Assembly (NCBI RefSeq): GCF_900109935.1
Contig: NZ_FOBV01000005.1
Span: 124,001 to 188,000, forward strand
Direction of reading: 5' to 3'
Origin: Chryseobacterium taichungense
Lineage (GTDB): Bacteria > Bacteroidota > Bacteroidia > Flavobacteriales > Weeksellaceae
DNA: 64,000 nt
Shown: positions 14,206-23,259 of the stretch, one piece after another
Numbering within the stretch: the first letter of the stretch is position 1
How the letters are laid out: the number at the start of each line of letters is the position of its first letter
Translations under genes and position numbers: made by a program
Notes under the pieces: model-generated
Told to the model about the DNA's origin: nothing
Database searches by the model: none
What the model saw: the letters and a program-made list of their open reading frames with translations, nothing else

Positions 14206-14229
14206 ATAGACTCAAAATCTATTTTTTTT
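14206..14229 (+). terminator. AT-rich terminator after the tRNA-like elements
   Basis: ATAGA and TCTAT pair around CTCAAAA, followed by eight T. It looks superficially like a Leu (CAA) anticodon arm, but with the U run it reads better as an intrinsic terminator. Confidence 0.5.
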
Positions 14230-14642
14230 CGCGAGTTTGAATGTTCTCATCAAAAATATTCATGGAAAGATCCGGGATGTTTTCAGTTGTTGAATCAACA
14301 TTTTGAAAAAGCCTGCAAGAAAAGATGTTTTCTGAAATTAAAATTGCCATAAAGAGCTTATTATATTTGAATAATTTCTGAAAAGGACGATTTCTGCGTG
14401 AGCGATGGTAACGGATATCCTTTTTTGCCTGCAAAAAAGATAGAAGTGAACGTAGCGACCCGAGTTGCTGGTTATGCCATGGCGAGGGACACGCCCAAAA
14501 AATCTAAACTTTTAAGAATACACTGAAAGATAGGTTCTGAAACAATGATTATTCTGAAATGCTTTCCTTCCGCCATTTTTGGAAGAAGAGATCACGGATT
14601 TTCCATTTTTAATTGAATTAATAACCATTTAAAATAAAAACA
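14230..14642 (+). other. Gap before the slipin gene with a conserved-looking intergenic element
   Basis: No gene recognised. From 14384 to 14496 the composition turns GC-richer and highly structured: GGATATCC palindrome, TTTTTTGC-CT-GCAAAAAA hairpin (14421-14438), GTAGCGACCCG, and GGCGAGGGACACGCC. Similar phrases are, from memory, common between genes in Flavobacteriia, so this is probably a dispersed element rather than specific to this locus. Confidence 0.45.
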
Positions 14643-15740
14643 ATGATAAAAAATTTACAAATTAAAGCTTATGAAAGGGGACTTGTTTTCAAAAACGGAA
14701 ACCTGATTGATATTCTGAATGAAGGGAATTTCTGGATTTTCGGAAGTAAATCTGTAGAGGTTTATGATATGAAAGTTTTATTTAAATCCAACACCGATCT
14801 TAGTCTTTTGCTGAAAAATGAAGGCCTGAAATCTATGCTGGAAGTGATTGAAGTAAAAGATGGCGAAATCGTTCTGGTATATGAAAACGGAATTTTCAAG
14901 GAAGTATTGAATGTAGGACAATACGCATTCTGGAAAGGCATTTTCAACAGGGAATTCCAAAAAGTTGATTTAACGAAAGTCGAGATTACAGAAAATGTTT
15001 CCAAGACGATTCTTGAAAATGCTAAGCTGAAGACTTTTGTAAGAAAGTTTGTCATCACCAATCAATATAAAGGTCTTTTGCTCATTGATGGAAAGCTGGA
15101 TAGGGTCTTAGAAGCCGGAACGTATTATTTCTGGAACAACGAAACTTCTATTGAGGTGAAAGCTATTGATACGAGAATGCAGCAAATGGAAATTGCAGGG
15201 CAGGAGCTTCTGACGAAGGATAAAGCTATGCTACGGATCAACTTTTACGTTCGTTTCCAGGTGGAAAATATAGTGAAAGCGGTGATGAGTAATAAGGAAT
15301 ATGATAAACAATTATACATCCTGATGCAGTTGGCTTTACGGGAATTTGTCGGAGCTTTAACCCTCGATGAGTTGCTTCTGAAGAAAGATTCCGTGGGAAA
15401 AGAAATTCTTCAGAATCTCGGAAATAAAGCAGAAGATCTTGGTCTGAAAGCTTCCGATGCCGGAATCAGGGATGTGATTCTGACCGGGGAAATGAAAGAA
15501 ATCATGAACCAGGTCTTGATTGCTGAAAAGAAAGCTCAGGCTAACACCATTATGAGACGTGAAGAAACTGCTTCTACAAGAAGTTTGCTGAACACAGCAA
15601 AACTTATGGAAGAAAACGAGGTTCTCTGGAAACTGAAAGAAATGGAATATATGGAGAAAATTGCCGATAAGATCGGGGATATTACCGTATCAGGAAACAG
15701 CAATATTGTGTCTCAGCTAAAGGAGATCTTTGCGAAATAA
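14643..15740 (+). CDS. Slipin/SPFH (band 7) family protein
   Basis: 365 residues. Three related beta units come first (ERGLVFKNGNLIDILNEG near 12, ENGIFKEVLNVGQYAFW near 80, GLLLIDGKLDRVLEAGTYYFW near 142), then the SPFH core (IDTRMQQMEIAGQELLTKD, LREFVGALTLDELL) and a long helical region with LIAEKKAQANTIMRREE. No N-terminal membrane hairpin is present, unlike classical slipins. Soluble slipins of this type are known neighbours of RtcB/Ro60 RNA-repair genes, which fits the tRNA-like elements 410 bases upstream. Function otherwise unproven. Confidence 0.85.
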   Translation: MIKNLQIKAYERGLVFKNGNLIDILNEGNFWIFGSKSVEVYDMKVLFKSNTDLSLLLKNEGLKSMLEVIEVKDGEIVLVYENGIFKEVLNVGQYAFWKGIFNREFQKVDLTKVEITENVSKTILENAKLKTFVRKFVITNQYKGLLLIDGKLDRVLEAGTYYFWNNETSIEVKAIDTRMQQMEIAGQELLTKDKAMLRINFYVRFQVENIVKAVMSNKEYDKQLYILMQLALREFVGALTLDELLLKKDSVGKEILQNLGNKAEDLGLKASDAGIRDVILTGEMKEIMNQVLIAEKKAQANTIMRREETASTRSLLNTAKLMEENEVLWKLKEMEYMEKIADKIGDITVSGNSNIVSQLKEIFAK

Positions 15741-15760
15741 AACTAATAATCATCACTATA

Positions 15761-15791
15761 GATCCGGGCTTTGCTTTGCAAAGCCCGGATC
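15761..15791. terminator. Perfect 14-bp hairpin between convergent genes
   Basis: GATCCGGGCTTTGC and GCAAAGCCCGGATC pair perfectly around TTT. There is no T run, so it may block transcription from both sides or be a repeat arm. It contains GGGCTTT, a word of the dispersed palindrome family. Confidence 0.6.
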
Positions 15792-15803
15792 GCCCGTATT
15801 ATA

Positions 15804-16253
15804 TTATAAAGTTTTCTCAAGCCATTCTTCATAAGAAAGAATACCCCATTCCGGTTTTCCTTCGCCTTCCAATACAGAAATAAATTCCAGCTGATTTCCG
15901 TCGGGATCATTAAAATAGATCGCCAATGCCGGCATCCATGCGAAAACCATAGGTTTTTCTGTTCCGTTTTTCAGGAAGTTGTAGGGAGCTAAATTTTTAT
16001 CTTTCAGAAATTTAACAGAATAATTCAAAATATCCTCTTTATCTGCTGTAAAAGCAAAATGTCTTGTCTGCAGATTTTCTTTCTGTTCCCATAAACCCAG
16101 CATAGATTCTTTGTTTTTACCGATCCACAGAAAGGCAATCGGGCGGTTTTCATCTCTGTGGGCCAATTCTAATCCTAAAATGTCAGTGTAAAATTGGATG
16201 CCTTTTTCAAGATCACTTACATGAACATGTGTTTCATATAAACCTTTAATCAT
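15804..16253 (-). CDS. VOC/glyoxalase-like protein
   Basis: 149 residues. The N-terminal ETHVHVSDLEKGIQFYTDILGLEL and the C-terminal IYFNDPDGNQLEFISVL are the hallmark beta-alpha-beta-beta-beta modules of the vicinal oxygen chelate superfamily, with His and Glu as likely metal ligands. The central HFAFTADKEDI unit completes the fold. Substrate unknown: lactoylglutathione, fosfomycin-type and dioxygenase members all share this pattern. Transcribed towards the slipin gene. Confidence 0.85.
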   Translation of the reverse strand: MIKGLYETHVHVSDLEKGIQFYTDILGLELAHRDENRPIAFLWIGKNKESMLGLWEQKENLQTRHFAFTADKEDILNYSVKFLKDKNLAPYNFLKNGTEKPMVFAWMPALAIYFNDPDGNQLEFISVLEGEGKPEWGILSYEEWLEKTL

Positions 16254-16400
16254 AACATTAATTTATTCAACAAAACTATAAAACGATTTTTCTAAAATTG
16301 ATCACCATTGATTTTTTAAGGTAAAACAGATGATAGATATATTTTATAAAGCCGGATTATATATTGAAGTGGATGATCAGATCGATTTATAAATTTAAAA

Positions 16401-16431
16401 TTGGAGACAAGACTTCCAGTGACTACCTTTG
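16401..16431 (+). promoter_or_regulatory. Promoter of the SulP gene
   Basis: TTG (16401-16403), a 20-base spacer and TACCTTTG (16424-16431) form a near-ideal Bacteroidota promoter. It lies inside the longest possible ORF and seven bases before the internal ATG at 16439, so it decides the start codon. Confidence 0.75.
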
Positions 16432-16438
16432 CCCTGAA

Positions 16439-17974
16439 ATGAAAAATACCATTGCTTTATTCGATTTTTCGAAAAAAATAAATTATAAAAATGAGTTGCT
16501 GGCAGGATTTACGGTAGCGATGACCATGATCCCGGAATCGCTTTCTTTTGCTATTCTTGCAGGACTTTCTCCACTGACAGGATTATATGCGGCTTTTATG
16601 ATGGGGCTCGTGACTGCCATTTTCGGAGGTCGTCCGGGAATGGTTTCCGGAGGAGCCGGCGCAACGATTGTGGTTTTGATCGCTTTAATAAAAACGCACG
16701 GGGTAGAATATCTTTTTGCCACCGTGGTGCTCGCCGGGATATTCCAGATGTTGGTAGGGATTTTCAAATGGGGAAAATTTGTGAGATTGATTCCCCAGCC
16801 TGTTATGTATGGTTTCTTAAACGGATTGGCAGTTATCATTTTTATGGCTCAGGTGGGGCAGTTTAAAGTCACCCAAAACGGAGTTACCGAATGGCTTCAC
16901 GGAACAACGCTGTACATCATGTTGGGATTGACCTTGCTTACGATTGCTATTGTTTACTTTTTTCCTAAAATCACAAAAGTTGTTCCAGCCTCTCTTGTTG
17001 CTATTCTCATTGTATTCGGAGTTGTTGTAGGCTTTGGAATTCATACAAAAACGGTTGCAGATATTGCCAATATCAGTGGAAATCTCCCAAAATTTCACAT
17101 TCCCGATCTTCCTTTTTCTCTGGAGACTTTACAGATCATTTTTCCATATGCGCTGGTAATGGCTGGAGTCGGACTGATCGAGTCACTTTTAACCTTATCA
17201 ATGGTGGATGAAATTACCAATACAAAAGGAAATGCCAACAAAGAATCCATAGCTCAAGGTTTGGCAAATATCACCAATGGATTTTTCGGAGGGATGGGAG
17301 GTTGCGCCATGGTAGCACAAACCCTGGTAAACCTGAATGCAGGCTCAAGGGCGAGGCTTTCCGGAATTATAGCATCGATTATGATATTGATTATCATTTT
17401 AGTGGGTGCACCTTTCATTGAAAGAATTCCGATGGCGGCTTTGGTTGGTGTTATGATGATGGTGGCCATCAGTACTTTCCAGTGGGTTTCGATAACGATT
17501 GTCAATAAAATGCCGAAATCGGATATTTTTGTTGGGATCACGGTAGCTTTAATCACTATCATTTTACATAATCTTGCTTTGGCAGTATTGGTAGGCGTCG
17601 TTATTTCAGCATTGGTTTTTTCCTGGGATAATGCGAAAAGAATACGGGTGAGTAAGCATACTGATGAAATGGGAACTAAATATTATGAGATTTCCGGGCC
17701 GCTATTTTTTGGTTCCGTGACGACCTTTATGGATAAATTCGACCCTATAAATGATCCTGAACGAGTTGTTGTTGATTTTAAAGAAAGCCGCATCGTTGAT
17801 ATGAGCGCCATTGACGCTTTGGATAAATTGTCTAAAAAATATACCCAGCAGAATAAAACTTTACATTTAAAGCATCTCAGTGAAGACTGCCGTAAAATGC
17901 TGAAAAATGCAGAAGCGGTAATAGAAGTGAATATCCAAGAAGATCCTACATATAAGGTGATGCCGGAGAAGTGA
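16439..17974 (+). CDS. SulP family inorganic anion transporter with STAS domain
   Basis: 511 residues from the ATG just after the promoter; a 75-base longer frame exists but would contain the promoter. Around ten to twelve transmembrane segments run from residue ~25 to 400, with the SulP signature ELLAGFTVAMTMIPESLSFAILAGLSPLTGLYAAF and QTLVNLNAGSRARLSG. The C-terminal ~100 residues (from YYEISGPLFFGS to VIEVN) form a STAS regulatory domain with DMSAIDAL. It transports sulfate, bicarbonate or related anions across the inner membrane; the substrate cannot be told from sequence. Confidence 0.9.
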   Translation: MKNTIALFDFSKKINYKNELLAGFTVAMTMIPESLSFAILAGLSPLTGLYAAFMMGLVTAIFGGRPGMVSGGAGATIVVLIALIKTHGVEYLFATVVLAGIFQMLVGIFKWGKFVRLIPQPVMYGFLNGLAVIIFMAQVGQFKVTQNGVTEWLHGTTLYIMLGLTLLTIAIVYFFPKITKVVPASLVAILIVFGVVVGFGIHTKTVADIANISGNLPKFHIPDLPFSLETLQIIFPYALVMAGVGLIESLLTLSMVDEITNTKGNANKESIAQGLANITNGFFGGMGGCAMVAQTLVNLNAGSRARLSGIIASIMILIIILVGAPFIERIPMAALVGVMMMVAISTFQWVSITIVNKMPKSDIFVGITVALITIILHNLALAVLVGVVISALVFSWDNAKRIRVSKHTDEMGTKYYEISGPLFFGSVTTFMDKFDPINDPERVVVDFKESRIVDMSAIDALDKLSKKYTQQNKTLHLKHLSEDCRKMLKNAEAVIEVNIQEDPTYKVMPEK

Positions 17975-18107
17975 GAGTACTAAAAGGCGTTGAGTTTTAG
18001 AGTGTTTTTGTATATCATTTTCTTTCATTGATATAAATTCGATTTACGAAAAATCATAAAAATATCTTAAAACATCGAACTAGATTTAGACATTAATTTA
18101 AAAATTC

Positions 18108-18115
18108 TATCTTTG
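18108..18115 (+). promoter_or_regulatory. Promoter -7 box of the Ter operon
   Basis: TATCTTTG, a perfect TAnnTTTG, 103 bases before the first Ter-cluster gene. The leader of about 95 nt has no ORF and no clear fold. Confidence 0.6.
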
Positions 18116-18218
18116 GGATGAATTGATATGTATTACACAAATTGATGAGGACAAACAATAACCAATTTAAAAATCTTTTTCAAGAAAAAAGCTAAATAAA
18201 AACTTTAACTAACCCATT

Positions 18219-18893
18219 TTGAAAACAGATATCGACATCCACAATCATTCACATTTTTCTTTCGATCTGTGGCTTACTTTAATAAAATCTCACCCTGAAT
18301 TTAAAGCAAAAAGAGTTGAGCTTTTCTCCTCATTTTTTGACATACAAAAACCGATTGATGAGGTTGCCAAAGCGGTAAAATATTACGACGATCTTTGCAA
18401 TTCCATCAATGAAGTCATTGGCGGTAATGTAGATACTTTTGAAATTTATTTACTGATCTTACATGCTTTGGAAGTAGATTTAAAACAAGTAAATAAGGCA
18501 CAGTTAAACGAATTCTATCAAAAAAGTGAAGACTTATTTTTAAACTATAAGCCTGTTGTGATTTTTGAAAATCTCCATAAGCTTTTTGATGAAATTAAAA
18601 GTCAGGGAAAAACAATAAATATTCTTAGCAATACGGGTTTTATTAAAGGAAAAACAATGAGAAAATTTCTGATCGGTGAAAATCTCGATCAATACATAGA
18701 TTTTCATATATATTCTGACGAAATCAATTGCTCCAAGCCAGACCCGAAGATATTTCAGGAAGTGAAAAATTTATTAAAAAATCAGGATTTAGATTTACAT
18801 CAGATTTTACACATCGGTGACAATCCGATAGCAGATTATAAAGGAGCAAAGGATTTTGGTTTCAACGCACACTTACTCACACACAAAATATAA
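18219..18893 (+). CDS. HAD-superfamily phosphatase of the Ter cluster
   Basis: 224 residues from a TTG start; no ATG is available upstream of motif I. HAD motif I is FSFDLWLTL (D16), with Trp replacing the second Asp of DxDxT. Motif II is ILSNTG, and motif IV is HIGDNPIADYKGA near the C-terminus. Such HAD enzymes occur with PRTases in Ter-dependent stress operons, where a nucleoside-like metabolite is thought to be made. It begins the operon; the PRTase gene starts three bases after its stop. Confidence 0.8.
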   Translation: MKTDIDIHNHSHFSFDLWLTLIKSHPEFKAKRVELFSSFFDIQKPIDEVAKAVKYYDDLCNSINEVIGGNVDTFEIYLLILHALEVDLKQVNKAQLNEFYQKSEDLFLNYKPVVIFENLHKLFDEIKSQGKTINILSNTGFIKGKTMRKFLIGENLDQYIDFHIYSDEINCSKPDPKIFQEVKNLLKNQDLDLHQILHIGDNPIADYKGAKDFGFNAHLLTHKI

Positions 18894-18896
18894 CGT

Positions 18897-19721
18897 ATGA
18901 ACAAAAGGTATAGTCTACATCACATTCATTCGGCTGATGAATTCACTTTTTCACCCGCAGAATACAGCTTTTTCAAGTACGGCGATAAGTCGTATGCTGA
19001 GAAATTTGCAAAAGAACTATTCGAAGGATTTATTTCCGAACATGAAAATATTTTAGATACAGATAAAGAGATTGTTGTTTTACCAAGTCCTTATATGGCG
19101 ATTCCTACGGCTTCTAATTTTCTGTGTTTTTACTTTAAAAAGCATTTGGACTTTTATTTATTTCAAAAAGGGAAAAGATCAAGTATTCTTTCAAAAATTA
19201 ACAGAAATCATACGTACACGACTGATTACGGAAATTTAAGCTTTGAAGATCGTAAAAATCTGATCGCAAACGATACTTATTATCTTGATAAAGATTTTCT
19301 TAGAGGAAAACTTTGTATTTTTATAGATGATATTAAGATTACAGGAAGTCATGAGTTTACGGTGAATAAAATTCTGGATCAGTATAATGTAGAAGCAGAT
19401 TTTTTATTCATGTATTATGCGGAACTCATGAATTTTGATCTGGATCCTAAAATTGAAAATTATTTTAATTATTATGCGGTAAAAAATATTGAACACATTA
19501 CAGAAGTTATGAAAAAACCAAGCTTTCAGTTCAATACAAGGATTGTAAAATATATTTTAGGTCTGGATTCAGGTAATTTTGAGTATCTTACGTCTAAAGT
19601 AAAAAAGGAACAGATGGATCACCTTCTTGAACTTGCAATAAGCAACAATTATCATTTAATAAAAGAATACGAAAATAATATAAATACTTTAACACAAACC
19701 GAACTATACTATGGCTATTAA
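18897..19721 (+). CDS. PRTase-like protein of the Ter cluster
   Basis: 274 residues. IFIDDIKITGSHE (around residues 140-152) is the PRPP-binding motif of phosphoribosyltransferases, preceded by the IVVLPSPYMAIPTASNFL strand-helix. The C-terminal 90 residues are helical and unassigned. It is sandwiched between the HAD and TerD genes and overlaps the TerD start by 11 bases. In known Ter operons PRTases and HADs form the biosynthetic arm; the substrate here is unknown. Confidence 0.82.
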   Translation: MNKRYSLHHIHSADEFTFSPAEYSFFKYGDKSYAEKFAKELFEGFISEHENILDTDKEIVVLPSPYMAIPTASNFLCFYFKKHLDFYLFQKGKRSSILSKINRNHTYTTDYGNLSFEDRKNLIANDTYYLDKDFLRGKLCIFIDDIKITGSHEFTVNKILDQYNVEADFLFMYYAELMNFDLDPKIENYFNYYAVKNIEHITEVMKKPSFQFNTRIVKYILGLDSGNFEYLTSKVKKEQMDHLLELAISNNYHLIKEYENNINTLTQTELYYGY

Positions 19722-20265
19722 CTTACAGAAAGGACAAAGAGAAAATATAAACGCACCAAAATTCACCGTAGGTTTAGGGTGGGATATCAATAATACGTCT
19801 ACAGGAACAGCTTTTGATTTAGATGCATCTTTATTTTTGTTAGGTGAAAATAAAAAGCTGGTTTCAGATAATCACTTTATTTTTTACAACAACCTTGAAT
19901 CTCCGGATAAAGCCGTAATACATACGGGCGACAATCTTACGGGTGAAGGTTCAGGAGATGATGAGCAGATTAAAATAGATTTAACCAAAATAGATCCTGC
20001 TGTAAAGGAGATCACTGTTGTAGTGACCATTCACGAAGCAGATGCGAGAAGACAAAATTTCGGACAAGTGAGAAACTCTTTCATCAGAATTTTCAATACA
20101 GATACCAATGAAGAGATTTTAAAATACGAACTGGATGAAGACTTCTCCATCGAAACGGCTGTAGAATTCGGAAGAATCTATAACAGAAACGGCGAATGGA
20201 AATTCGAAGCAGTTGGTGCAGGCCAGCGAGAAGGACTTGAAAAATTTGTAGCAATCTATCAATAA
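19711..20265 (+). CDS. TerD family calcium-binding-type stress protein
   Basis: 184 residues. MAINLQKGQRENI, KFTVGLGWDI, FDLDASLFLLGENKK, IHTGDNLTGEGSGDDEQI and FGRIYNRNGEWKFEAVG are characteristic TerD segments; the paired Asp loops bind Ca2+ in homologues. Second copy at 22488. TerD proteins accompany TerC and TelA in responses to tellurite, phage and other envelope or DNA stress. Eight bases from the next gene. Confidence 0.93.
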   Translation: MAINLQKGQRENINAPKFTVGLGWDINNTSTGTAFDLDASLFLLGENKKLVSDNHFIFYNNLESPDKAVIHTGDNLTGEGSGDDEQIKIDLTKIDPAVKEITVVVTIHEADARRQNFGQVRNSFIRIFNTDTNEEILKYELDEDFSIETAVEFGRIYNRNGEWKFEAVGAGQREGLEKFVAIYQ

Positions 20266-20272
20266 TTTTATT

Positions 20273-21445
20273 ATGGATAACCAATCTAATCAACCTATAG
20301 ATCCGCTTGGATCAATCGAACCATTAAAAACTTTCGAACCTACTCCAATGGCGCCGCCTACCAATATGGAAGCACCAAATACGCCTCCTGCTCCTTTAGT
20401 AGACAGAGAAGGGAATGTAAATCTTTCCCAGCTGCAATCCGAAGAGCGCCAGAAATACGAGACGCTTGCCAATTCTATCGATGAAACCAACCCGGGATCC
20501 ATCGTAAACTTTGGGGCAGATCTTCAGAGAACATTATCAAACCAAAGTGATAGTTTCCTGGGGAATGTAAGAAGATCCAACTCAGGAGAAGTGGGTGAGC
20601 TGATCAATAATTTATTGGTAGAACTTAATTACGTTGATGTAGAAGAATTAAATCAGAATAAATTTAAAAGCTTTTTAAGCAAATTGCCTTTCATGAAAAG
20701 CGTAATGACGCAGATTGAGAATTTATTTGCAAAATATGATAAGATCATCAACAATATCGACCAGATTTCGTATAAAGTAAACGCAGGAATCATTACTTCT
20801 ACAAAAGATAATGCAGTTTTGCAGACGATTTTTGAAAGCAATATAACAGCGATCAAACAAATCGAAGAACTTGTGATTGCCGGAAATCTTAGAATGGAAA
20901 AAGCTGGAACGGAACTTGCCGCTATGGAAGCCGCTCCACAGAATTATCAGGATTATGAGATCGCGGATAAAAGAGATTTTATTGCAAGATTAGACAGAAG
21001 ATTAGCCGATCTTAAAGTGGTTCGCTTAATCATGATGCAGTCACTTCCGCAGATCAGACTGGTGCAGAATAACAATGTTTCGATCGCCGAAAAAGCACAG
21101 ACCATTTTAACAACGACACTTCCGCTTTGGAAAAACCAGCTTTCATTAGCTGTTGCCATGTACAGACAGCAGCAAAATATTGAAATACAGCAGAAAGTTT
21201 CTTCTACAACAGAAGAGATTTTAAGAAAAAATGCAGAACGTCTCGGGCAGAATTCAATCAACGTGGCGAGAGCCAACGAACAGACGGTAGTTTCTATCGA
21301 AACATTGAGAGAAACAACATCGAAATTAATTAATACTTTAAATGAAGTAAAACAGATCCAGAAGCAGGGCGCAGAAGGAAGACGAAAATTGGATCAGGAT
21401 CTGATGACTTTAGAGCACGAACTAAAAGCAAACGTACGAGGATAA
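20273..21445 (+). CDS. TelA/KlaA-type toxic anion resistance protein
   Basis: 390 residues, the normal family length. A Pro-rich N-terminus (about 1-50) is followed by long helices with KSFLSKLPFMKSVMTQIENLFAKYDKI, ITAIKQIEELVIAGNLRMEKA and QPQIRLVQNN-like segments (written here approximately) and a coiled-coil C-terminus rich in Glu/Lys. This architecture is that of TelA, tied to TerD clusters. Cytoplasmic, no membrane segment. Biochemical role unclear even in studied homologues. Confidence 0.87.
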   Translation: MDNQSNQPIDPLGSIEPLKTFEPTPMAPPTNMEAPNTPPAPLVDREGNVNLSQLQSEERQKYETLANSIDETNPGSIVNFGADLQRTLSNQSDSFLGNVRRSNSGEVGELINNLLVELNYVDVEELNQNKFKSFLSKLPFMKSVMTQIENLFAKYDKIINNIDQISYKVNAGIITSTKDNAVLQTIFESNITAIKQIEELVIAGNLRMEKAGTELAAMEAAPQNYQDYEIADKRDFIARLDRRLADLKVVRLIMMQSLPQIRLVQNNNVSIAEKAQTILTTTLPLWKNQLSLAVAMYRQQQNIEIQQKVSSTTEEILRKNAERLGQNSINVARANEQTVVSIETLRETTSKLINTLNEVKQIQKQGAEGRRKLDQDLMTLEHELKANVRG

Positions 21446-21457
21446 CATTGATATCAG

Positions 21458-22408
21458 GTGAATGAAGATGCTGTAAATATAATGTCACAAAGCAAGAGAA
21501 GATTAACGAAACTTAAACTTCTTGCAAATTTTTTTGAGAATGTTGATATTATTTCCATCTACATTAAGACGGATATTATTCATAATCTTTTTCAGGAAGA
21601 CAAAGGACTTGATTATAGTAAACTTGAACTTTTCCATCTGCAGTACACCGATAGCCTTATTGAACTTTTAACCAAAATAAAAAGACAAAAGGAAAATGAT
21701 ATGCTGGCGGTACTCAACGAAATTGATATCAATAAAAAATATATTTCAGGTTTTGAAGAAAAACAGGTAGACGGTTTTGAAACAGACCGTAAAATGTACA
21801 GCGGTATTTTTTCCAATCATCTGAAAAATATTTATCAGGATCTTACAGAAAATAAATTCCGAATCAATTGGGAAAATATTCTGTATTTTAATAAAAAATA
21901 TGCAAAAGAATTCTACCGGTCTGAAGTTAATGAAGACTTATTGAAATCTGCTGCATTTCCTGCTTACCAATATCAGGATTATCAGATTGAAAGAAAGCTG
22001 CTGGGGAAACTTAATATTCAGAACTTTAAAGTTCGTTTTATCTGTGGATTTATAGTTTCGGGAAATGAATATGAGCTTTTTAGAATTTTTCAGACAGACG
22101 ATCATTTTGTCTTTGATATTGAAGGTAAAAAAATGTATTTAACAGATCCTAAAAGAATGGAAAAATTAAATACATCACCGAATGAATCGAATCAGGGAGC
22201 AATCATCAATCAGCTTAAAAAGAAAAATGAAGAGCTGGAAAATGCGATGGACGAGCGAAAAAAAATACTACCAGATCAGGTGCAAAGTGTGCTAAAAGAT
22301 TATATTAAAAATCTTGAAAATACGGATGTTATGAGCAGAATATTTGATATTAATGAAGAAACAAATATTCTTCGTGCAATGCTGAATTTAAATTTAAATA
22401 ATAATTAA
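21458..22408 (+). CDS. Unknown Ter-cluster protein
   Basis: 316 residues, apparently GTG or TTG-initiated at 21458 with an ATG (Met9) at 21482 as an alternative. Mostly helical, with an EKQVDGFETDRKMYSGIFSNHL stretch near 110 and Lys/Glu-rich coiled coil from about 255. No signal peptide, membrane segment or recognised motif. Twelve bases after TelA and 79 before the second TerD, so it is part of the stress operon. It may be a cluster-specific partner of TelA. Confidence 0.75.
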   Translation: MNEDAVNIMSQSKRRLTKLKLLANFFENVDIISIYIKTDIIHNLFQEDKGLDYSKLELFHLQYTDSLIELLTKIKRQKENDMLAVLNEIDINKKYISGFEEKQVDGFETDRKMYSGIFSNHLKNIYQDLTENKFRINWENILYFNKKYAKEFYRSEVNEDLLKSAAFPAYQYQDYQIERKLLGKLNIQNFKVRFICGFIVSGNEYELFRIFQTDDHFVFDIEGKKMYLTDPKRMEKLNTSPNESNQGAIINQLKKKNEELENAMDERKKILPDQVQSVLKDYIKNLENTDVMSRIFDINEETNILRAMLNLNLNNN

Positions 22409-22487
22409 AGGTAAATCGTACATCGTTTATTTTTACGAGTTAACAATTACGATTCACAAAATAGTAAACAAAACTAAACATAAAAAG

Positions 22488-23099
22488 ATGGCTATTAACT
22501 TACAAAAAGGTCAACGAATTAACCTTACAAAAGAAAACGGAACAACGCTTAGCCAAGCGTGTGTAGGAATAAACTGGGGGGCAATCGAGAAAAAAGGTTT
22601 TTTCGGAGGTATTACCAGAGAGGCAGTGGATCTTGACGGAAGCTGCATTCTGTACGACTCAAACAAAAATGCAACTGAAGTTATTTATTTTGGAAACCTG
22701 AAATCAAAAAACGGAGCCGTAAGACACAGCGGTGACGACCTTACAGGAGATATTAACGGAAATGACGGCTTAGATAATGAGGTAATTACTGTAGATTTCA
22801 GTAATCTTGATTCAAATGTAGAGCATGTTGCCCTTGTTCTGAACAGCTATAAAGGCCAGGATTTTGGTACCATTCCTTTTGCTTCGATCAGGATTTATGA
22901 AGGGACTCCAACGAATGTGAGGGAAGTCTTCGCTAAATATGATATCGCCAACGATGCATCATTCAAAGGACATGTAGCGATGGTGATGGGCGTTTTTTAC
23001 AAAAGAAACGGCGAGTGGAAGTTCAACGCGATCGGAGATCCTACAAAAGACAGAAAATTGCAGGAAACCATTGAAACTGTAAAACAAAAATATTTGTAA
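22488..23099 (+). CDS. TerD family protein, second copy
   Basis: 203 residues. MAINLQKGQRINL repeats the start of the first TerD. CVGINWGAIEKKGFFGG, VDLDGSCILYDSNK, RHSGDDLTGDINGNDG, VALVLNSYKGQDFG and FYKRNGEWKFNAIG give the full TerD fold with the Asp-rich metal loops. It is longer than the first copy through an insertion around residues 25-45. Closer to TerZ-like members. Followed by a dispersed palindromic repeat before terC. Confidence 0.92.
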   Translation: MAINLQKGQRINLTKENGTTLSQACVGINWGAIEKKGFFGGITREAVDLDGSCILYDSNKNATEVIYFGNLKSKNGAVRHSGDDLTGDINGNDGLDNEVITVDFSNLDSNVEHVALVLNSYKGQDFGTIPFASIRIYEGTPTNVREVFAKYDIANDASFKGHVAMVMGVFYKRNGEWKFNAIGDPTKDRKLQETIETVKQKYL

Positions 23100-23102
23100 T
23101 AG

Positions 23103-23172
23103 GCTAAAATTAATAGGAACGGGCTTTAGCCCGTTTATAAAAAAGATTTTCAACGGCTTTAGCCAAAATCTA
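23103..23172. repeat. Dispersed palindromic repeat of the GGGCTTTAGCCC type, short copy
   Basis: ATAGGAACGGGCTTTAGCCC, then GGCTTTAGCCAAAATC, matching the first half of the copy at 1650-1790. Confidence 0.6.
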
Positions 23173-23259
23173 AAGTCTATCTATCTACAATCAAAACGAA
23201 TGGCAATATTTGTACCCCGTACAGCTATTGCTTTTATCATATAATAAGCACATATAAAA

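Noticed and set aside
14206..14222. Leu (CAA) anticodon arm
   Set aside because: CTCAAAA flanked by ATAGA and TCTAT resembles an anticodon arm, but no D or T arm is correctly spaced, and the T8 run that follows fits a terminator.
14125..14352. 75-codon ORF over the tRNA-like elements
   Set aside because: It begins within the T arm of element 2, crosses a poly-T run and has no promoter or start context.
16364..16438. N-terminal extension of the SulP transporter
   Set aside because: This segment contains the complete TTG-N20-TACCTTTG promoter, and the extension has no membrane or SulP character.
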